Positions 25,689-38,883 of a stretch of DNA of 64,000 bases are shown piece after piece. Made by a program: the position numbers and the translations under genes. The DNA is from Candidatus Arthromitus sp. SFB-turkey (GTDB lineage: Bacteria > Bacillota > Clostridia > Clostridiales > Clostridiaceae). How positions within the stretch are numbered: position 1 is the first letter of the stretch; each line of letters opens with the position of its first letter. Under the pieces are notes generated by a model, which saw only the letters and a list, made by a program, of their open reading frames with translations, made no database searches and had not been told where the DNA came from. Location of the stretch: positions 19,787 through 83,786 of the forward strand of contig NZ_LXFF01000033.1 of NCBI RefSeq assembly GCF_001655775.1, written 5' to 3'.

Positions 25689-27317
25689 ATGAAAGAACAA
25701 TCGACAGGTAAAAGTTTTATAGCATTATCTTTTGCAGGTATTCTTGTAAAAGTTATGTCACTTCTTTATGTGCCAATTATTATAAGAATACTTGGGGATG
25801 AAGGATATGGTATATATTTGGCATCGTATGATATATTTAGTTTGATTTATGTTGTAACAAATTCTGGAATGCAAATAGCAATTGCTAAACAAATAGCAGA
25901 ATTTGTTGCTCTTAATCAACAACAAAATGTTGTAAAAACATTTTATGTAGGTAAAAGAATTTTATTTTTTATAGGATTAATAAGTTCTTTGATATTATTG
26001 TTAACTTCTAAAATTATGGCTGAATTAGTTAGTAGTCAGCGTTCTTATCTTGGTATTGTATTTTTATCTCCAACTATATTTTTTACATCTGTTTTGGCGG
26101 CATATAGAGGTTTTTTTCAAGGGATATCAAATATGACTCCTGTAGCTTTTTCTCAAGTTTTAGAGCAAGTATGTAATATTTTTATAAGTGTGTTTTTTGC
26201 TTTTACTTTAGTTAATAAAAGTTTAGAGTTAGGAGCTGCTGGTGGTACTATTGGAACTACGGTAGGAGCATTTTTTGCAATAGTTTTTTTATGCTATGTT
26301 TTAAGAAAAGATAAGATAATTTATAATATGAGTAATTCTATACCGTATTTAAATTGTGAATTAGAACGACGAGATAGAGTTTCTACAAAACAAATAGTGA
26401 AAACTTTTTTGAAATATGGAATGCCTGTTATTTTAACATCAGGTATACAATACGTTGGAGCAGTTATTGATCTAGCTCTTGTAAAAAATAGACTTTTAGT
26501 AGCGGGATTTGATTCTAATGCAAGCGATATTTTATATGGACTTTTAGGAAAATATAAAACTTTAATATATGTTCCCCTTGCATTTATTGCTGCTTTATCT
26601 GCAGCTGTTATTCCAAGTATTGTTAAATCAGTGGTGTTAAAAGATAATGAAGAGTTATTTAATAAAATTAGATTTGCTCTTAAAATAAGTTTTTTAATAT
26701 CAATACCAGCATGTGTAGGATTATCTATTTTAAGTAAACCAATATATTCTATTTTATTTTCACAAGAGTATAGTGATGGATATAGATTAATGCTTTATGG
26801 TTCTACTCTTGTTATATTTATGTCTGTTGTTCAAATACAAACAACTATTTTGCAAGGTGTAAACAAATTTTATTCAGTGTTTTTAAGCTTATTTTTGGGA
26901 GTTATAATAAAACTTTTGAGTAATTATTTTTTTGTAGGAATTAATTTTATAAATATAAATGGAGCAGTTATTGGAAGTATTTTGGGATTTTTTATTCCTA
27001 TGATTATAAATGATATCCTTATAAAAAAATATACTGGATTTCGAAGTAAAATGTTTTCAAGTATGTTAAAACCAATATTAGCGTCTGTTTTTATGGGTAT
27101 TATTGTTTTATTCTCGTATAATTTTTTTAATGCTGTATTTAATAGTTTATCTATTGGAATATATATATCTTTTATATTCTCAGTAGTTTTAGGATGTTCT
27201 GCGTATTTTTTATTAATTGTAGTTTTAAAATATATTAAGAAAAGTGATTTGGATTTTATGCCAAATGCAATTGTAAATAGGATACCAAAAAAAATAATGA
27301 GTAAATTCTTTAAGTAA
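25689..27317 (+). CDS. MurJ/SpoVB-type polysaccharide or lipid II flippase
   Basis: 542 residues, 14 predicted helices, MOP superfamily. The N-terminus KSFIALSFAGILVKVMSLLY followed by IIRILGDEGYGIY matches the YtgP/SpoVB group of oligosaccharide-lipid exporters. AYRGFFQGISNMTPVAFSQVLEQ near residue 140 is the conserved loop region. It probably flips lipid II or another undecaprenyl-linked sugar for wall synthesis. It starts 11 bases after the pseudouridine synthase and ends convergent with a second flippase, sharing a terminator. Both being MOP proteins is notable. Confidence 0.85.
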   Translation: MKEQSTGKSFIALSFAGILVKVMSLLYVPIIIRILGDEGYGIYLASYDIFSLIYVVTNSGMQIAIAKQIAEFVALNQQQNVVKTFYVGKRILFFIGLISSLILLLTSKIMAELVSSQRSYLGIVFLSPTIFFTSVLAAYRGFFQGISNMTPVAFSQVLEQVCNIFISVFFAFTLVNKSLELGAAGGTIGTTVGAFFAIVFLCYVLRKDKIIYNMSNSIPYLNCELERRDRVSTKQIVKTFLKYGMPVILTSGIQYVGAVIDLALVKNRLLVAGFDSNASDILYGLLGKYKTLIYVPLAFIAALSAAVIPSIVKSVVLKDNEELFNKIRFALKISFLISIPACVGLSILSKPIYSILFSQEYSDGYRLMLYGSTLVIFMSVVQIQTTILQGVNKFYSVFLSLFLGVIIKLLSNYFFVGINFININGAVIGSILGFFIPMIINDILIKKYTGFRSKMFSSMLKPILASVFMGIIVLFSYNFFNAVFNSLSIGIYISFIFSVVLGCSAYFLLIVVLKYIKKSDLDFMPNAIVNRIPKKIMSKFFK

Positions 27318-27338
27318 TAGAATTTACTCATTTTTTTA
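27299..27338. terminator. Bidirectional terminator between the two flippase genes
   Basis: Stem GAGTAAATTCT / AGAATTTACTC with a nine-base loop; T tract on both strands. Its left arm lies within the plus-strand gene. Confidence 0.88.
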
Positions 27339-28850
27339 TCTAAATGAAAATGGTCTTCTTCGAATGTCTCGTATAATTGTTATTCCAAATACACTAAAGC
27401 CTGAAAAAATTATTAATATGTTTTTAAATAATTCGAATTTAGGTGGTATATATGATTTAATTAAAAATAGAACAAGAACCATTAAAATACTTAAGAGTAT
27501 GTAAATTATATATTTTGGAATTTCAGATTGAATTTTTACACATTTTTTTATTTCTCTTAAATTTAGTATTACAGATAGAGAAGAATCTACCATTATAGCA
27601 ATTGCATAGCTTAATATATTTATTTGAGAAAATCCAGCAAGAACATATATAATTATTATTTCTACAAATGAGCAGATTAATGAATTAATTAAAATTTTAT
27701 TTTGTTTACCTAATCCATTTAAAATACTATATGTTGTAAGTGATATGAAAAACATTGGTGTTATTAAACTAGCAAACCATATATATGAGCCTAAATCTGT
27801 TCTTTTAAAAAACATATATGATAATTCATTTGGTATTACAAAACATATTACCATGGTTGCAAGACCAAGAATGAATGAAATTTTTATAACCTCACGTATC
27901 CTTTTTTCAGCTGTATTTAATTTGTTTTTGCTCATAGATTTTGATAGATCAGGAATTAGTAAGGTTGAGATTGAACTTATAATAATTATAGGAAATAATA
28001 CTATGTTTAAAGCCATTCCATTAAATTTTCCCATTATTGAAAGAGCTTGAGAGTAATTAAATCCTGCTTTTAAAAGTCTTCTTGGAATTATAAGAGTTGT
28101 AAGAGTTGATAAAAATGTTGTTATTAGACCATTTATGCAAAGAGGAAATGCTATTTTTAACATATCCGCTAAAAGACTTCTTTTACTTACGTTAACAGGT
28201 GTTTTATCGTTATATTTGCATTTAACTTTTTTGTAGTAAGAGTACAAGAAAACATAGCTTAAGAATTCACCTAGGCAGATAGATATGTATGCAGCAGTAA
28301 CTGTTGATTCTACTGTTTTAAAGTTAAAAAACTTTATTACCATTATTAGAACTATAATTCTAATAAATTTTTCTAATATGTCAATTATAGAAGGTACATT
28401 TATTTGAGATGTACCATAGAAATATCCTTTTAAAATATTCGATATTGATATAAATATCATAGCGGGACAAATTATTTTAATTGCAGTTATTATACGAGTA
28501 TCTTTTATTATTATTTGCGCTATTATAGGAGCTAGTGTATATACAATTATTGCGATTATTAGAGACCAAATTAAAGTAAAAATCATAGATGTTTTTATGG
28601 TTAAATTTACTTTATTAAAATATTTGTTATCGAAATAAATTGCTGTAAGTTTTGAAATAGATGTCAATATTCCACCACACATTAGGCAAATAAAAAGATT
28701 ATATATAGGCATAAGTAATCCATATAATCCTAGAGCCTCAGCCCCTAATTCTTTTGAAAGAATTATTGAAAAAGTAAATCCAAGTATTCCTGTTAATATA
28801 TTTGATGAACTCAGTATAAAAGATTTCTTATAAAAATTTTCTTTTTCCAA
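27336..28850 (-). CDS. spoVB: SpoVB-like flippase (stage V sporulation protein B family)
   Basis: 504 residues with about 14 helices, MOP superfamily. The start region KSFILSSSNILTGILGFTFS followed by ILSKELGAEALGLYGLLMPIY, and the loop LKGYFYGTSQINVPSIIDILEKFIR, match SpoVB, required for spore cortex synthesis in Bacillus. TTG start at 28850, with GGAGGG six bases upstream. Assignment as SpoVB rather than another MurJ-like flippase is by overall resemblance; the neighbouring flippase leaves the division of roles open. Confidence 0.75.
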   Translation of the reverse strand: MEKENFYKKSFILSSSNILTGILGFTFSIILSKELGAEALGLYGLLMPIYNLFICLMCGGILTSISKLTAIYFDNKYFNKVNLTIKTSMIFTLIWSLIIAIIVYTLAPIIAQIIIKDTRIITAIKIICPAMIFISISNILKGYFYGTSQINVPSIIDILEKFIRIIVLIMVIKFFNFKTVESTVTAAYISICLGEFLSYVFLYSYYKKVKCKYNDKTPVNVSKRSLLADMLKIAFPLCINGLITTFLSTLTTLIIPRRLLKAGFNYSQALSIMGKFNGMALNIVLFPIIIISSISTLLIPDLSKSMSKNKLNTAEKRIREVIKISFILGLATMVICFVIPNELSYMFFKRTDLGSYIWFASLITPMFFISLTTYSILNGLGKQNKILINSLICSFVEIIIIYVLAGFSQINILSYAIAIMVDSSLSVILNLREIKKCVKIQSEIPKYIIYILLSILMVLVLFLIKSYIPPKFELFKNILIIFSGFSVFGITIIRDIRRRPFSFR

Positions 28851-28863
28851 AATTTTCCCTCCT

Positions 28864-29119
28864 TCTTGAATTTTATATTTAAAGTTATTCCGAAATAAAA
28901 AATTTTATTCCTAATAATTTTTATTAATGTTTTAGTGTTACGATTCGTAATAAATAATATAAAAATAAATTAAATATAAAACATATTTTAGGGAAAGCAT
29001 ATAGGGGTATAGTAAATTTTTGTTTGGTATTTAATGATTTATTTTTTAAAAATTATTTTAATATGGAGATTCAATATATAATATAGAATTGAGATATTTG
29101 GTATTATTTGTTATAATTT
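28864..29119. other. Intergenic region between spoVB-like and phospholipase genes
   Basis: AT-rich divergent spacer of about 380 bases up to 29232. No open frame with a ribosome-binding site, no hairpin of note and no RNA motif recognised. Only the Fur/Per-like box and promoter listed next stand out. Confidence 0.5.
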
Positions 29120-29174
29120 TAATAATTATTATCAATAAAGTTTATTGAAATTATTTATACATTTGAAGTATAGA
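29120..29174 (+). promoter_or_regulatory. Promoter of the phospholipase-like gene with a Fur/Per-type box
   Basis: TAATAAT-T-ATTATCA (29120-29134) differs from the Fur box TGATAATnATTATCA at one position. Ten bases further on come TTGAAA (29145-29150), an 18-base spacer and TATAGA (29169-29174). The AT background tempers confidence. Confidence 0.45.
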
Positions 29175-29232
29175 TACTATGAAAATATATTGTTTAGATT
29201 TTATGTTATAAATTTAAAAAGAGGAGAGATAA

Positions 29233-29937
29233 ATGGGAAGAGTAGAGTTAACATATGGAAAAGCTGTAAAAAAGATAATGGTAATAATAAATCCTATTAA
29301 AAAATTATTGATGAAGACACATTGTGTGACACATAAATTTATAAATGGGAATGTTATAAAAATTTTAAATAATGAAAGTTTGTATGATGTTAGTATATTT
29401 ATGAAAAAATATATAGATCATATAAATGATGGAGTTGTTTGGGCAGATTTAGATTGTAAGAGTAGCAATCACTTTTATAATATAGAGACCCTAAAAGGAC
29501 TTTATGGATTTTCTAATCTTTTAAATGAATTTAAAAAATATTATAGAACAGCTATGTTTTATTTAGAAAAAGGTTGTATTGACAAATGTATGTTTTATAT
29601 AGGTGTTTGTCTACATCTTATTCAGGATTCAACGGTTCCTCAACATGGTAGTGGTGATTTATTTAAAGAGCATAGAAGTTTTGAACTTTGGATTATATCA
29701 AAAATATATGATGAGGGTAATTTTCAAGTTGAAACTGGAATTAAAAGGTTTGAAAATGTAGAGGATTATATCATAAAAAATATTAAGTTTTCCCAAAAGG
29801 TTAATAAAGAAAATCAACAAGTTTTTGATAGAGAAGAGAGGTATATGAATATAGCATCTAAAATAATACGACAAGCTCATGAAACAAGCGCTGGTTTTTT
29901 AGTAGATATATATGAAAAAATACTTGGAACTATATAA
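29233..29937 (+). CDS. Zinc-dependent phospholipase C family protein without signal peptide
   Basis: 234 residues aligning by motif with the catalytic domain of clostridial alpha-toxin: THKFI near 36 (His ligand), ADLDCKSSNHFYN near 77-88 (Asp and His), FYIGVCLHLIQDSTVPQH near 121-138 (His, Asp, His) and EHRSFE near 145-150 (His, Glu). A distal ASKIIRQAHETSAGF block matches the toxin's C-terminal helix. The set of zinc ligands looks complete. There is no signal peptide, no N-terminal Trp ligand and no C2-like domain, so it is probably intracellular or not a classic toxin. GAGGAG precedes the ATG. Confidence 0.82.
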   Translation: MGRVELTYGKAVKKIMVIINPIKKLLMKTHCVTHKFINGNVIKILNNESLYDVSIFMKKYIDHINDGVVWADLDCKSSNHFYNIETLKGLYGFSNLLNEFKKYYRTAMFYLEKGCIDKCMFYIGVCLHLIQDSTVPQHGSGDLFKEHRSFELWIISKIYDEGNFQVETGIKRFENVEDYIIKNIKFSQKVNKENQQVFDREERYMNIASKIIRQAHETSAGFLVDIYEKILGTI

Positions 29938-29962
29938 ATTTTTGATTGTTATAAATTGTTAT

Positions 29963-30011
29963 AAAAGATATCCTAAATTTAACTTGAATTTAGGATATCT
30001 TTTATTTTATA
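29963..30011 (+). terminator. Terminator after phospholipase-like gene
   Basis: Seventeen-pair perfect stem (AAAAGATATCC... / ...GGATATCTTTT), loop of seven, then TTTATTTTAT. Confidence 0.9.
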
Positions 30012-30036
30012 GGTTATAATAAATGTTGAATTAGAT

Positions 30037-30065
30037 TTGTGTTTTTATTTTGTGTATTGTATAAT
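30037..30065 (+). promoter_or_regulatory. Predicted promoter of the V-ATPase operon
   Basis: TTGTGT, 17-base spacer, TATAAT. The leader to the first start codon is about 140 bases and AT-rich; I see no stable structure in it. Confidence 0.5.
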
Positions 30066-30211
30066 TACTTAATTATATGGAATTATTTTAGTTAATTTTT
30101 AAAAAAAATAATCTAATTTTTAATAGCGTATTGTATAAAAAAATAACTAAAATTATTGTATATTTTTATTTAAAATTAAATATTAATTTATAAAATTGGG
30201 GTGATAGTTTA

Positions 30212-30522
30212 ATGAATGTTAGTATAATAGAAGAAATAAAAAAAGCAGAAGAAAAAGCAAAAATTATTTTAGATAGTTCAAAAGAAGAGAGTAAAAAAAT
30301 TTTTAACGAAGCACTTATTAAGGCTAATGCAGAGTATGAAAATATAGTCAATTTAGCAGATGAACAATATAAAAAAATAATTTTAGATTGTGAAAAAGAA
30401 GCAAATGAGTATGTAAGTTCTTTAGAAAAAAAATCTGAGACAAGTATTTCTGAAATTTTTGATATTTCTAATGAAAGAAAAAATTTAGCTATTAAAAAGG
30501 TGGTTGAGGGGATTGTTAATGT

Positions 30523-30532
<10 letters not shown>
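30212..30532 (+). CDS. V-type ATP synthase subunit H/G (peripheral stalk)
   Basis: 106-residue, wholly alpha-helical, Lys/Glu-rich coiled-coil protein (IIEEIKKAEEKAKIILDSSK). This is the expected first gene of clostridial V-ATPase operons, encoding the stalk partner of subunit E. It overlaps the subunit I gene by 10 bases, consistent with stoichiometric synthesis. GGGGTGAT precedes the ATG. Assignment rests on composition, length and position, since this subunit is poorly conserved in sequence. Confidence 0.8.
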
Positions 30533-33028
<2,496 letters not shown>

Positions 33029-33045
33029 TTTGGAGTGATTTAAGA

Positions 33046-33633
33046 GTGTCAGATTTTAAAAATTTAGTAGATAAAATTATAAGTGATGCTGAGTTAAAAA
33101 AACGAGATATTGTTGATAAAGCTAAAGAGGAATCAGAAAAAATAGTTCTAAATAAAATTGAAGAGGCAAATGATTATAAAGAAAAAATTCTTAATAGAGC
33201 TCGTGTAGAAGGTAAAGAGTTAAGGGAAAAGATGATCTCTAAATGTGAGCTTAAAATTAGAAATAATAGACTTGATGCTAAAAGAAAAGTTTTGGATGAA
33301 ATTTTTGATAAATCGTTAAGTCAGCTTTTAAATTTAGATAAAGATGAATTTAAAAGTTATTTGGTGCGTACTTTAAATAATTTAAAGTTAAATGGAGAAT
33401 ATGGATTGTTGATATCTAGTGATTATTCAGATATTATTCCAGAACTATTGGTTGACTTAAATAGCAAAGTTAGTGATGATTTAAAAATTTTAGAAGTAAA
33501 ACCATCTGATAATTTAAAAGGTGGTTTTATTTTAGAAAAAGATGGAGTTTTTATAAATTATTCATTTGAAGTCTTAGTTGATTCTATTAGAGATGAAATT
33601 GAATTTGAAGTATCAAACCTTCTTTTTAATTAG
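33046..33633 (+). CDS. ntpE: V-type ATP synthase subunit E (peripheral stalk)
   Basis: 195 residues: N-terminal long helix rich in Lys/Glu (KIISDAELKKRDIVDKAKEE) and a globular C-terminal domain that contacts the A3B3 head. The C-terminal GGFILEKDGVFINYSFEVLVD is the family's best-conserved block. GTG start at 33046 with GGAG ten bases before. Pairs with the H/G subunit as the peripheral stalk. Confidence 0.9.
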   Translation: MSDFKNLVDKIISDAELKKRDIVDKAKEESEKIVLNKIEEANDYKEKILNRARVEGKELREKMISKCELKIRNNRLDAKRKVLDEIFDKSLSQLLNLDKDEFKSYLVRTLNNLKLNGEYGLLISSDYSDIIPELLVDLNSKVSDDLKILEVKPSDNLKGGFILEKDGVFINYSFEVLVDSIRDEIEFEVSNLLFN

Positions 33634-33643
33634 GAGGTATTTT

Positions 33644-34645
33644 ATGGTTGAAAAGTTATATTTGGATATTATACCTAAGATTCGTGTTTATGAAAAACGA
33701 TTGATAGATAATGTAAAATTCAATAGAATGTTAGATTTAGAAAACATAGATGAAGTACTTAAATTTTTATCAGAAACTGTTTATGGAGAAAATATATCAG
33801 ATGATATAAACATTTATAATTATGAACAGGTTTTGTCTTTAGAATTTGGGAGATTATTTAAGAGTTTAAAAGATATATTTGATAATAAAGAGCTAATTAA
33901 TATATTTTTAAAGAAATATAAGTATAACAATATTAAGTTAATGTTAAAAGCTAAATTATTAAATGTTGATTTAGGTGATATTCTCTTTAATATAGAAGAT
34001 TTTGATAATGAATTTATATATACTGCTATCGAAACAGAAAATTATTCTTCTCTTCCTGATGAAATAGGAGATTTAGTAAAGAAAACTTTGAAGGATTTTG
34101 AAGAAAATAAAGATCCTCAAAGGATAGATATTTTAATTGATAAAATAATGTTTGGAGAGTTGTTAAAAGAATCTAAAAATATAAGTAGTGATTTTTTAAC
34201 AAAATATATCCAGATTTTAATTGATGTGTTTAATGTAAAAACTTTATTTAGAATTAAAAATTTGAATTTAAATAGAGCGTTATTTGATGATGTTATTGTT
34301 TCAGGTGGGAATATAGCATTAAGTAATTTGAAAATGATTTTTTCAGAACCTAAAGAAAATATATTAAATAGATTTTCAATGACAAACATGTACAAATACG
34401 TTAAAGAAGGACTTGAAAATTATGTGAATAATGATGATTTAAATATTTTAGATAAAGAATTGGATGATTATTTAATGGAATATTTGAAAAATGCTAAAAT
34501 AATAACTACAGGGTTGGCACCTATCATTGGATATATTAACGCTAAAGAAAATGAAATCAAGAATATTAGAATTGTTTTGGTTGGCAAAATTAATAATGTT
34601 GATTCAGACTCTATAAAGAGGAGGCTGAGAAAAAATTATGTATAA
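33644..34645 (+). CDS. ntpC: V-type ATP synthase subunit C (central axle cap)
   Basis: 333 residues from ATG 33644, with AGGAGG seven bases upstream; the frame extends 66 bases further 5' but that part overlaps ntpE and is not used. All-helical, made of three similar bundles, as in subunit C/d, which links the rotor ring to the D-F shaft. Overlaps the subunit F gene by 8 bases. Conservation is low but position and fold pattern fit. Confidence 0.9.
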   Translation: MVEKLYLDIIPKIRVYEKRLIDNVKFNRMLDLENIDEVLKFLSETVYGENISDDINIYNYEQVLSLEFGRLFKSLKDIFDNKELINIFLKKYKYNNIKLMLKAKLLNVDLGDILFNIEDFDNEFIYTAIETENYSSLPDEIGDLVKKTLKDFEENKDPQRIDILIDKIMFGELLKESKNISSDFLTKYIQILIDVFNVKTLFRIKNLNLNRALFDDVIVSGGNIALSNLKMIFSEPKENILNRFSMTNMYKYVKEGLENYVNNDDLNILDKELDDYLMEYLKNAKIITTGLAPIIGYINAKENEIKNIRIVLVGKINNVDSDSIKRRLRKNYV

Positions 34646-34946
34646 AGTTGGAATTGTGGGAGATAAAGATTCTATATTTATTTTTAAATCATTAGGATTG
34701 GAAATTTTTCCATGTGAACGTGGAGAAGATGCAAAGAAAATAATTGATAAATTAGCATTGAAAAATTATGCAGTTATATTTGTTACTGAGAATATAGTTC
34801 AACAAATAATGGATGTAATTGATAAATATCAAAAAAAATATATTCCATCAGTAGTTTTAATACCTAGTAGTAAAGGAAGTTTAGGAATTGGTATTAAAAA
34901 AGTAAATGATAATGTTGAGAAAGCCGTTGGAGTTAATATTTTATAA
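34638..34946 (+). CDS. ntpF: V-type ATP synthase subunit F
   Basis: 102 residues with a Rossmann-like pattern: VGIVGDKDSIFIFKSLGLEIFP at the start, AVIFVTENIVQQI in the middle, and PSVVLIPSSKGSLGIGIKKV near the end, all typical of subunit F. It binds the central shaft subunit D. GGAGG precedes the ATG, which lies inside the 3' end of ntpC. Confidence 0.93.
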   Translation: MYKVGIVGDKDSIFIFKSLGLEIFPCERGEDAKKIIDKLALKNYAVIFVTENIVQQIMDVIDKYQKKYIPSVVLIPSSKGSLGIGIKKVNDNVEKAVGVNIL

Positions 34947-34963
34947 GAAAGGAGTAGAAATAT

Positions 34964-36742
34964 TTGAAAACTGGTAGGATAGTTAAAGTTGCAGGACCTT
35001 TGGTTGTTGCTGAAGGTCTTGATAAAGTTAAAGTATATGATGTTGTAAAGGTTGGAGAAAAAAAATTAATTGGTGAAGTAATTGAAATTAGAGGTGAACA
35101 TGTTTCTATTCAAGTTTATGAGGAAACTTCAGGTATTGGACCTGGAGATGAGGTGATTTCTACAGGAGAACCTTTGAGTGTTGAGCTTGGACCTGGATTA
35201 ATTGAATCAATGTTTGATGGTATACAAAGGCCTTTAGAGAGATACATGAAAGCTTCTAATTCTAGTTTTTTAGAGAGAGGAGTAGAGGTATACTCTTTAG
35301 ATAGAGATAAGATTTGGGAATTTAAACAATTAGTAAATGTTGGAGATAAGGTTTCTTTTGGTGATGTTATAGGTACTGTTCAGGAAACACCAGTTGTTTT
35401 ACATAAAATAATGGTTCCTTATGGTATAGAGGGTATTGTAAAAGAAATAAAAACAGGAAGTTTTAATGTTGTTGAAATAGTTTGTGTGATCCAAACTCCA
35501 GATGGAGATAAATCTATTTCAATGATGCAAAAGTGGCCTGTAAGAAAAGGTAGACCATATCTAAGAAAATTGAGACCTGAAGAACCAATGATAACAGGTC
35601 AAAGAGTTATAGATACTTTTTTTCCAGTTAGTAAAGGAGGAACTGCGTCTGTTCCTGGTCCTTTTGGTGCAGGGAAAACTGTTGTACAACATCAGATAGC
35701 TAAGTGGGGAGATTCAGAAATCGTTGTATATGTTGGATGTGGTGAGAGAGGAAATGAAATGACGGATGTTTTAATGGAATTTCCTGAGCTTATTGATCCT
35801 AAAACAGGTCAAAGTCTTATGAAGAGAACGGTTTTGATAGCTAACACATCTAATATGCCTGTTGCAGCTAGAGAATCATGTATATATACGGGTATAACTA
35901 TAGCTGAGTATTTTAGAGATATGGGATATTCGGTTTCTATAATGGCTGATTCAACTTCAAGATGGGCAGAAGCTTTAAGAGAAATGTCAGGGCGTTTAGA
36001 AGAAATGCCTGGTGATGAGGGATATCCAGCTTATTTAGGTTCTAGACTTGCGGAATTTTATGAAAGAGCTGGTAAAGTTGTATGTTTTGGTAAAGAAGAA
36101 AGAATAGGAGCTATTACAGCTATTGGAGCAGTTTCACCTCCAGGAGGAGATTTATCTGAACCAGTAACACAGGCTACATTAAGAATTGTTAAAGTGTTTT
36201 GGGGATTGGATGCACAACTTGCTTATAAAAGGCATTTTCCTTCAATAAATTGGTTAAATTCATATTCTTTATATGCAGATACTGTTGGTAACTCTCTAGA
36301 AAAATCTGGGAATTATAGTAATTGGAACAACATGAGATTGGAAGCTATAAGTCTTTTGCAAGAAGAATCACATCTTGAAGAAGTTGTTAGACTTGTTGGT
36401 ATTGACGCTTTATCAGATAAAGATAGATTAAAGTTAGAAGTTTCTAAATCTATTAGGGAAGATTATCTTCAGCAAAATGGATTTCATGAAATTGATACAT
36501 TTTCTTCTATGGAAAAGCAATATAAGATGATATTTTTAATTTTAAAGTTTAAGTCTGAAGCAGAAAGAGCATTAAATGCAGGGGTTTATTTAGAAAAAAT
36601 TTTAAATCTTCCAATTAGGGATAAAATAGCTAGATCCAAGTATATTCCAGAAAAAGAATTAAGTAAGATGGATGATATATTAAAAGAATTACAATCTGAT
36701 ATTGAAAAATTAATACAAGAGGAGGGTGTAACAGGTGATTAA
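34964..36742 (+). CDS. ntpA: V-type ATP synthase catalytic subunit A
   Basis: 592 residues, full length. Beta-barrel N-domain, the A-subunit insert (about 115-195), the P-loop GPFGAGKTV near residue 229 and the downstream catalytic region [22 protein letters not shown] marks the C-terminal domain. Start is TTG 34964 with AAGGAG nine bases before. ATP hydrolysis or synthesis at A-B interfaces drives the rotor. Overlaps ntpB by 8 bases. Confidence 0.97.
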   Translation: MKTGRIVKVAGPLVVAEGLDKVKVYDVVKVGEKKLIGEVIEIRGEHVSIQVYEETSGIGPGDEVISTGEPLSVELGPGLIESMFDGIQRPLERYMKASNSSFLERGVEVYSLDRDKIWEFKQLVNVGDKVSFGDVIGTVQETPVVLHKIMVPYGIEGIVKEIKTGSFNVVEIVCVIQTPDGDKSISMMQKWPVRKGRPYLRKLRPEEPMITGQRVIDTFFPVSKGGTASVPGPFGAGKTVVQHQIAKWGDSEIVVYVGCGERGNEMTDVLMEFPELIDPKTGQSLMKRTVLIANTSNMPVAARESCIYTGITIAEYFRDMGYSVSIMADSTSRWAEALREMSGRLEEMPGDEGYPAYLGSRLAEFYERAGKVVCFGKEERIGAITAIGAVSPPGGDLSEPVTQATLRIVKVFWGLDAQLAYKRHFPSINWLNSYSLYADTVGNSLEKSGNYSNWNNMRLEAISLLQEESHLEEVVRLVGIDALSDKDRLKLEVSKSIREDYLQQNGFHEIDTFSSMEKQYKMIFLILKFKSEAERALNAGVYLEKILNLPIRDKIARSKYIPEKELSKMDDILKELQSDIEKLIQEEGVTGD

Positions 36743-38108
36743 AGAGTATCAAACGGTAAAAGAAGTTGTTGGACCTCTTATGATGGTTGAAGGTGTATCG
36801 GGTGTTAAATATGATGAGTTAGTTGATATTGAGCTTGGAAATGGAGAAAATCGTAGAGGTAAAGTTTTAGAAGTTAATGGATCAAAAGCAATGGTTCAAA
36901 TATTTGAAGGGTCAAGTGGAATATCACCAGTAACTACTAAATGTAAATTTTTAGCAAAACCTCTCCAATTAGGTGTTTCTGAAGATATGGTTGGAAGAAT
37001 TTTTGATGGTATGGGTAGACCCAAAGATAATGGTCCTCAAATAATACCTGAATTCAAGCGAGATATAAATGGTATAGCTATAAATCCGGTTGCAAGAGAC
37101 TATCCATCAGAGTTTATTCAAACAGGTATATCTGCGATTGATCATTTAAATACTCTTGTTAGAGGGCAAAAATTACCTGTATTTTCTGCATCAGGACTTC
37201 CACATGCTGAGCTTGCAGCTCAAATTGCACGTCAGGCTAAGGTTTTAAACTCTGATTCAAAGTTTGCCGTAGTATTTGGAGCTATGGGAATAACATTTGA
37301 GGAAGCGCAATTTTTTATAGATGATTTTACTAGAACTGGAGCAATTGATAAATCAGTTTTATTTATGAATCTTGCTAATGATCCTGCGATTGAAAGAATT
37401 GCAACTCCAAGGATGGTTCTGACATGTGCTGAATATTTAGCTTATGACAAAGGAATGCATGTATTAGTTATAATGACTGATATGACTAATTATGCTGAAG
37501 CGTTAAGAGAAGTATCTGCAGCAAGAAAAGAGGTTCCTGGTAGACGAGGATATCCAGGATATTTGTATACTGATTTATCTACTTTGTATGAAAGAGCAGG
37601 AAGATTAAAAGGTAAAGAAGGTTCAATTACTCAAATTCCAATTTTAACAATGCCTGAAGATGATAAAACTCATCCAATTCCAGATTTGACAGGATATATT
37701 ACAGAAGGTCAAATAATTTTGTCTAGAGAATTATTTAAAAAAGGTGTGTTGCCACCAATAGATGTTTTACCATCACTTTCTAGACTTAAAGATAAGGGTA
37801 TTGGTAAAAACAAGACTAGGGAAGATCATGCGGATACTATGAATCAGTTATTTGCAGCTTATTCTCAAGGTAAACAAGCAAAAGAATTATCATCTATTCT
37901 TGGAGAGTCTGCGTTATCTGAAACAGATTTAAAATATTCAAAATTTGCTGAAGCTTTTGAAGAAAGATATTTAAATCAAGGATTTAATACTAACAGAAGT
38001 ATTGAAGAAACTTTAGAACTTGGTTGGGAACTTTTAAGAATTCTTCCTAAAACTGAGCTTAAGAGAATTAGAGATGAATATTTAGAAAAATATTTTAAAA
38101 TAGATTAG
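36735..38108 (+). CDS. ntpB: V-type ATP synthase subunit B
   Basis: 457 residues. Non-catalytic nucleotide-binding homolog of subunit A that lacks a canonical P-loop (the region reads [20 protein letters not shown]). [20 protein letters not shown] near residue 245 and [20 protein letters not shown] near 271 are strongly conserved. GTG start inside the end of ntpA, with GAGGGTG just upstream. Confidence 0.97.
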   Translation: MIKEYQTVKEVVGPLMMVEGVSGVKYDELVDIELGNGENRRGKVLEVNGSKAMVQIFEGSSGISPVTTKCKFLAKPLQLGVSEDMVGRIFDGMGRPKDNGPQIIPEFKRDINGIAINPVARDYPSEFIQTGISAIDHLNTLVRGQKLPVFSASGLPHAELAAQIARQAKVLNSDSKFAVVFGAMGITFEEAQFFIDDFTRTGAIDKSVLFMNLANDPAIERIATPRMVLTCAEYLAYDKGMHVLVIMTDMTNYAEALREVSAARKEVPGRRGYPGYLYTDLSTLYERAGRLKGKEGSITQIPILTMPEDDKTHPIPDLTGYITEGQIILSRELFKKGVLPPIDVLPSLSRLKDKGIGKNKTREDHADTMNQLFAAYSQGKQAKELSSILGESALSETDLKYSKFAEAFEERYLNQGFNTNRSIEETLELGWELLRILPKTELKRIRDEYLEKYFKID

Positions 38109-38126
38109 GCTTGGGGATGAGTTATT

Positions 38127-38765
38127 ATGGGAAAATTAAATGTTAACCCAACACGAATGGAGCTCAGTAAATTAAAGAAAAGATTAGTTGTTGCTACTAG
38201 AGGACATAAGCTTTTAAAAGATAAGCAAGATGAACTTATGAGACAATTTATAACACTTGTTAAATATAATAATGAGCTTAGAAAAAAAGTTGAAGAAAAG
38301 CTTTCTAAATCTTTTAAAGATTTTGTTATGGCAAAAGCTGTTTTAGGTAGTGAATTTCTTGAAGAAGCAATATTTTATCCTACAAATAAAATAGCTCTTG
38401 ATGTTAGTATTAAAAATGTTATGAGTGTTAAAGTTCCTGTGTTTAAATTTAGTGGAATCTCAGAGGAAAATGATAAGTTTTCTTATGGTTTTTTTAATAC
38501 TAATTCAGAATTAGATTTAGCTATTACAAATTTTAGAATGGTTTTTTCTGAACTTTTAGAGCTTGCGGAAGTTGAAAAATCTACACAACTTATGGCAGAT
38601 GAAATTGAAAAAACTAGAAGAAGGGTTAATGCTTTAGAATATAGGACAATTCCAGATTTGAAAGAAACTATCAAATATATAAGAATGAAACTTGACGAAA
38701 ATGAAAGAGGAGCATTAACGAGACTTATGAAAGTTAAAAATATGATTGCCGAAAGAAATAGCTAA
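38127..38765 (+). CDS. ntpD: V-type ATP synthase subunit D (rotor shaft)
   Basis: 212 residues; begins [20 protein letters not shown] with the long antiparallel coiled-coil ends of the shaft subunit, and ends with the conserved [19 protein letters not shown] region. It is the last gene of the operon and is followed directly by a strong terminator. Order H/G-I-K-E-C-F-A-B-D is the common clostridial arrangement. Confidence 0.95.
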   Translation: MGKLNVNPTRMELSKLKKRLVVATRGHKLLKDKQDELMRQFITLVKYNNELRKKVEEKLSKSFKDFVMAKAVLGSEFLEEAIFYPTNKIALDVSIKNVMSVKVPVFKFSGISEENDKFSYGFFNTNSELDLAITNFRMVFSELLELAEVEKSTQLMADEIEKTRRRVNALEYRTIPDLKETIKYIRMKLDENERGALTRLMKVKNMIAERNS

Positions 38766-38803
38766 AAATTAAAGCCACTTTGTTAAGTGGCTTTAATTTT
38801 TTT
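38765..38803 (+). terminator. Terminator of the V-ATPase operon
   Basis: Sixteen-pair stem AAAATTAAAGCCACTT / AAGTGGCTTTAATTTT, loop TGTT, T tract. Confidence 0.93.
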
Positions 38804-38883
38804 GTTTATAAAATTTAAATAGGAATTTTACAAATTAAAATGTATAATTAAAATTACTTAGAGAAAGAAGGGATTGTAATGTA

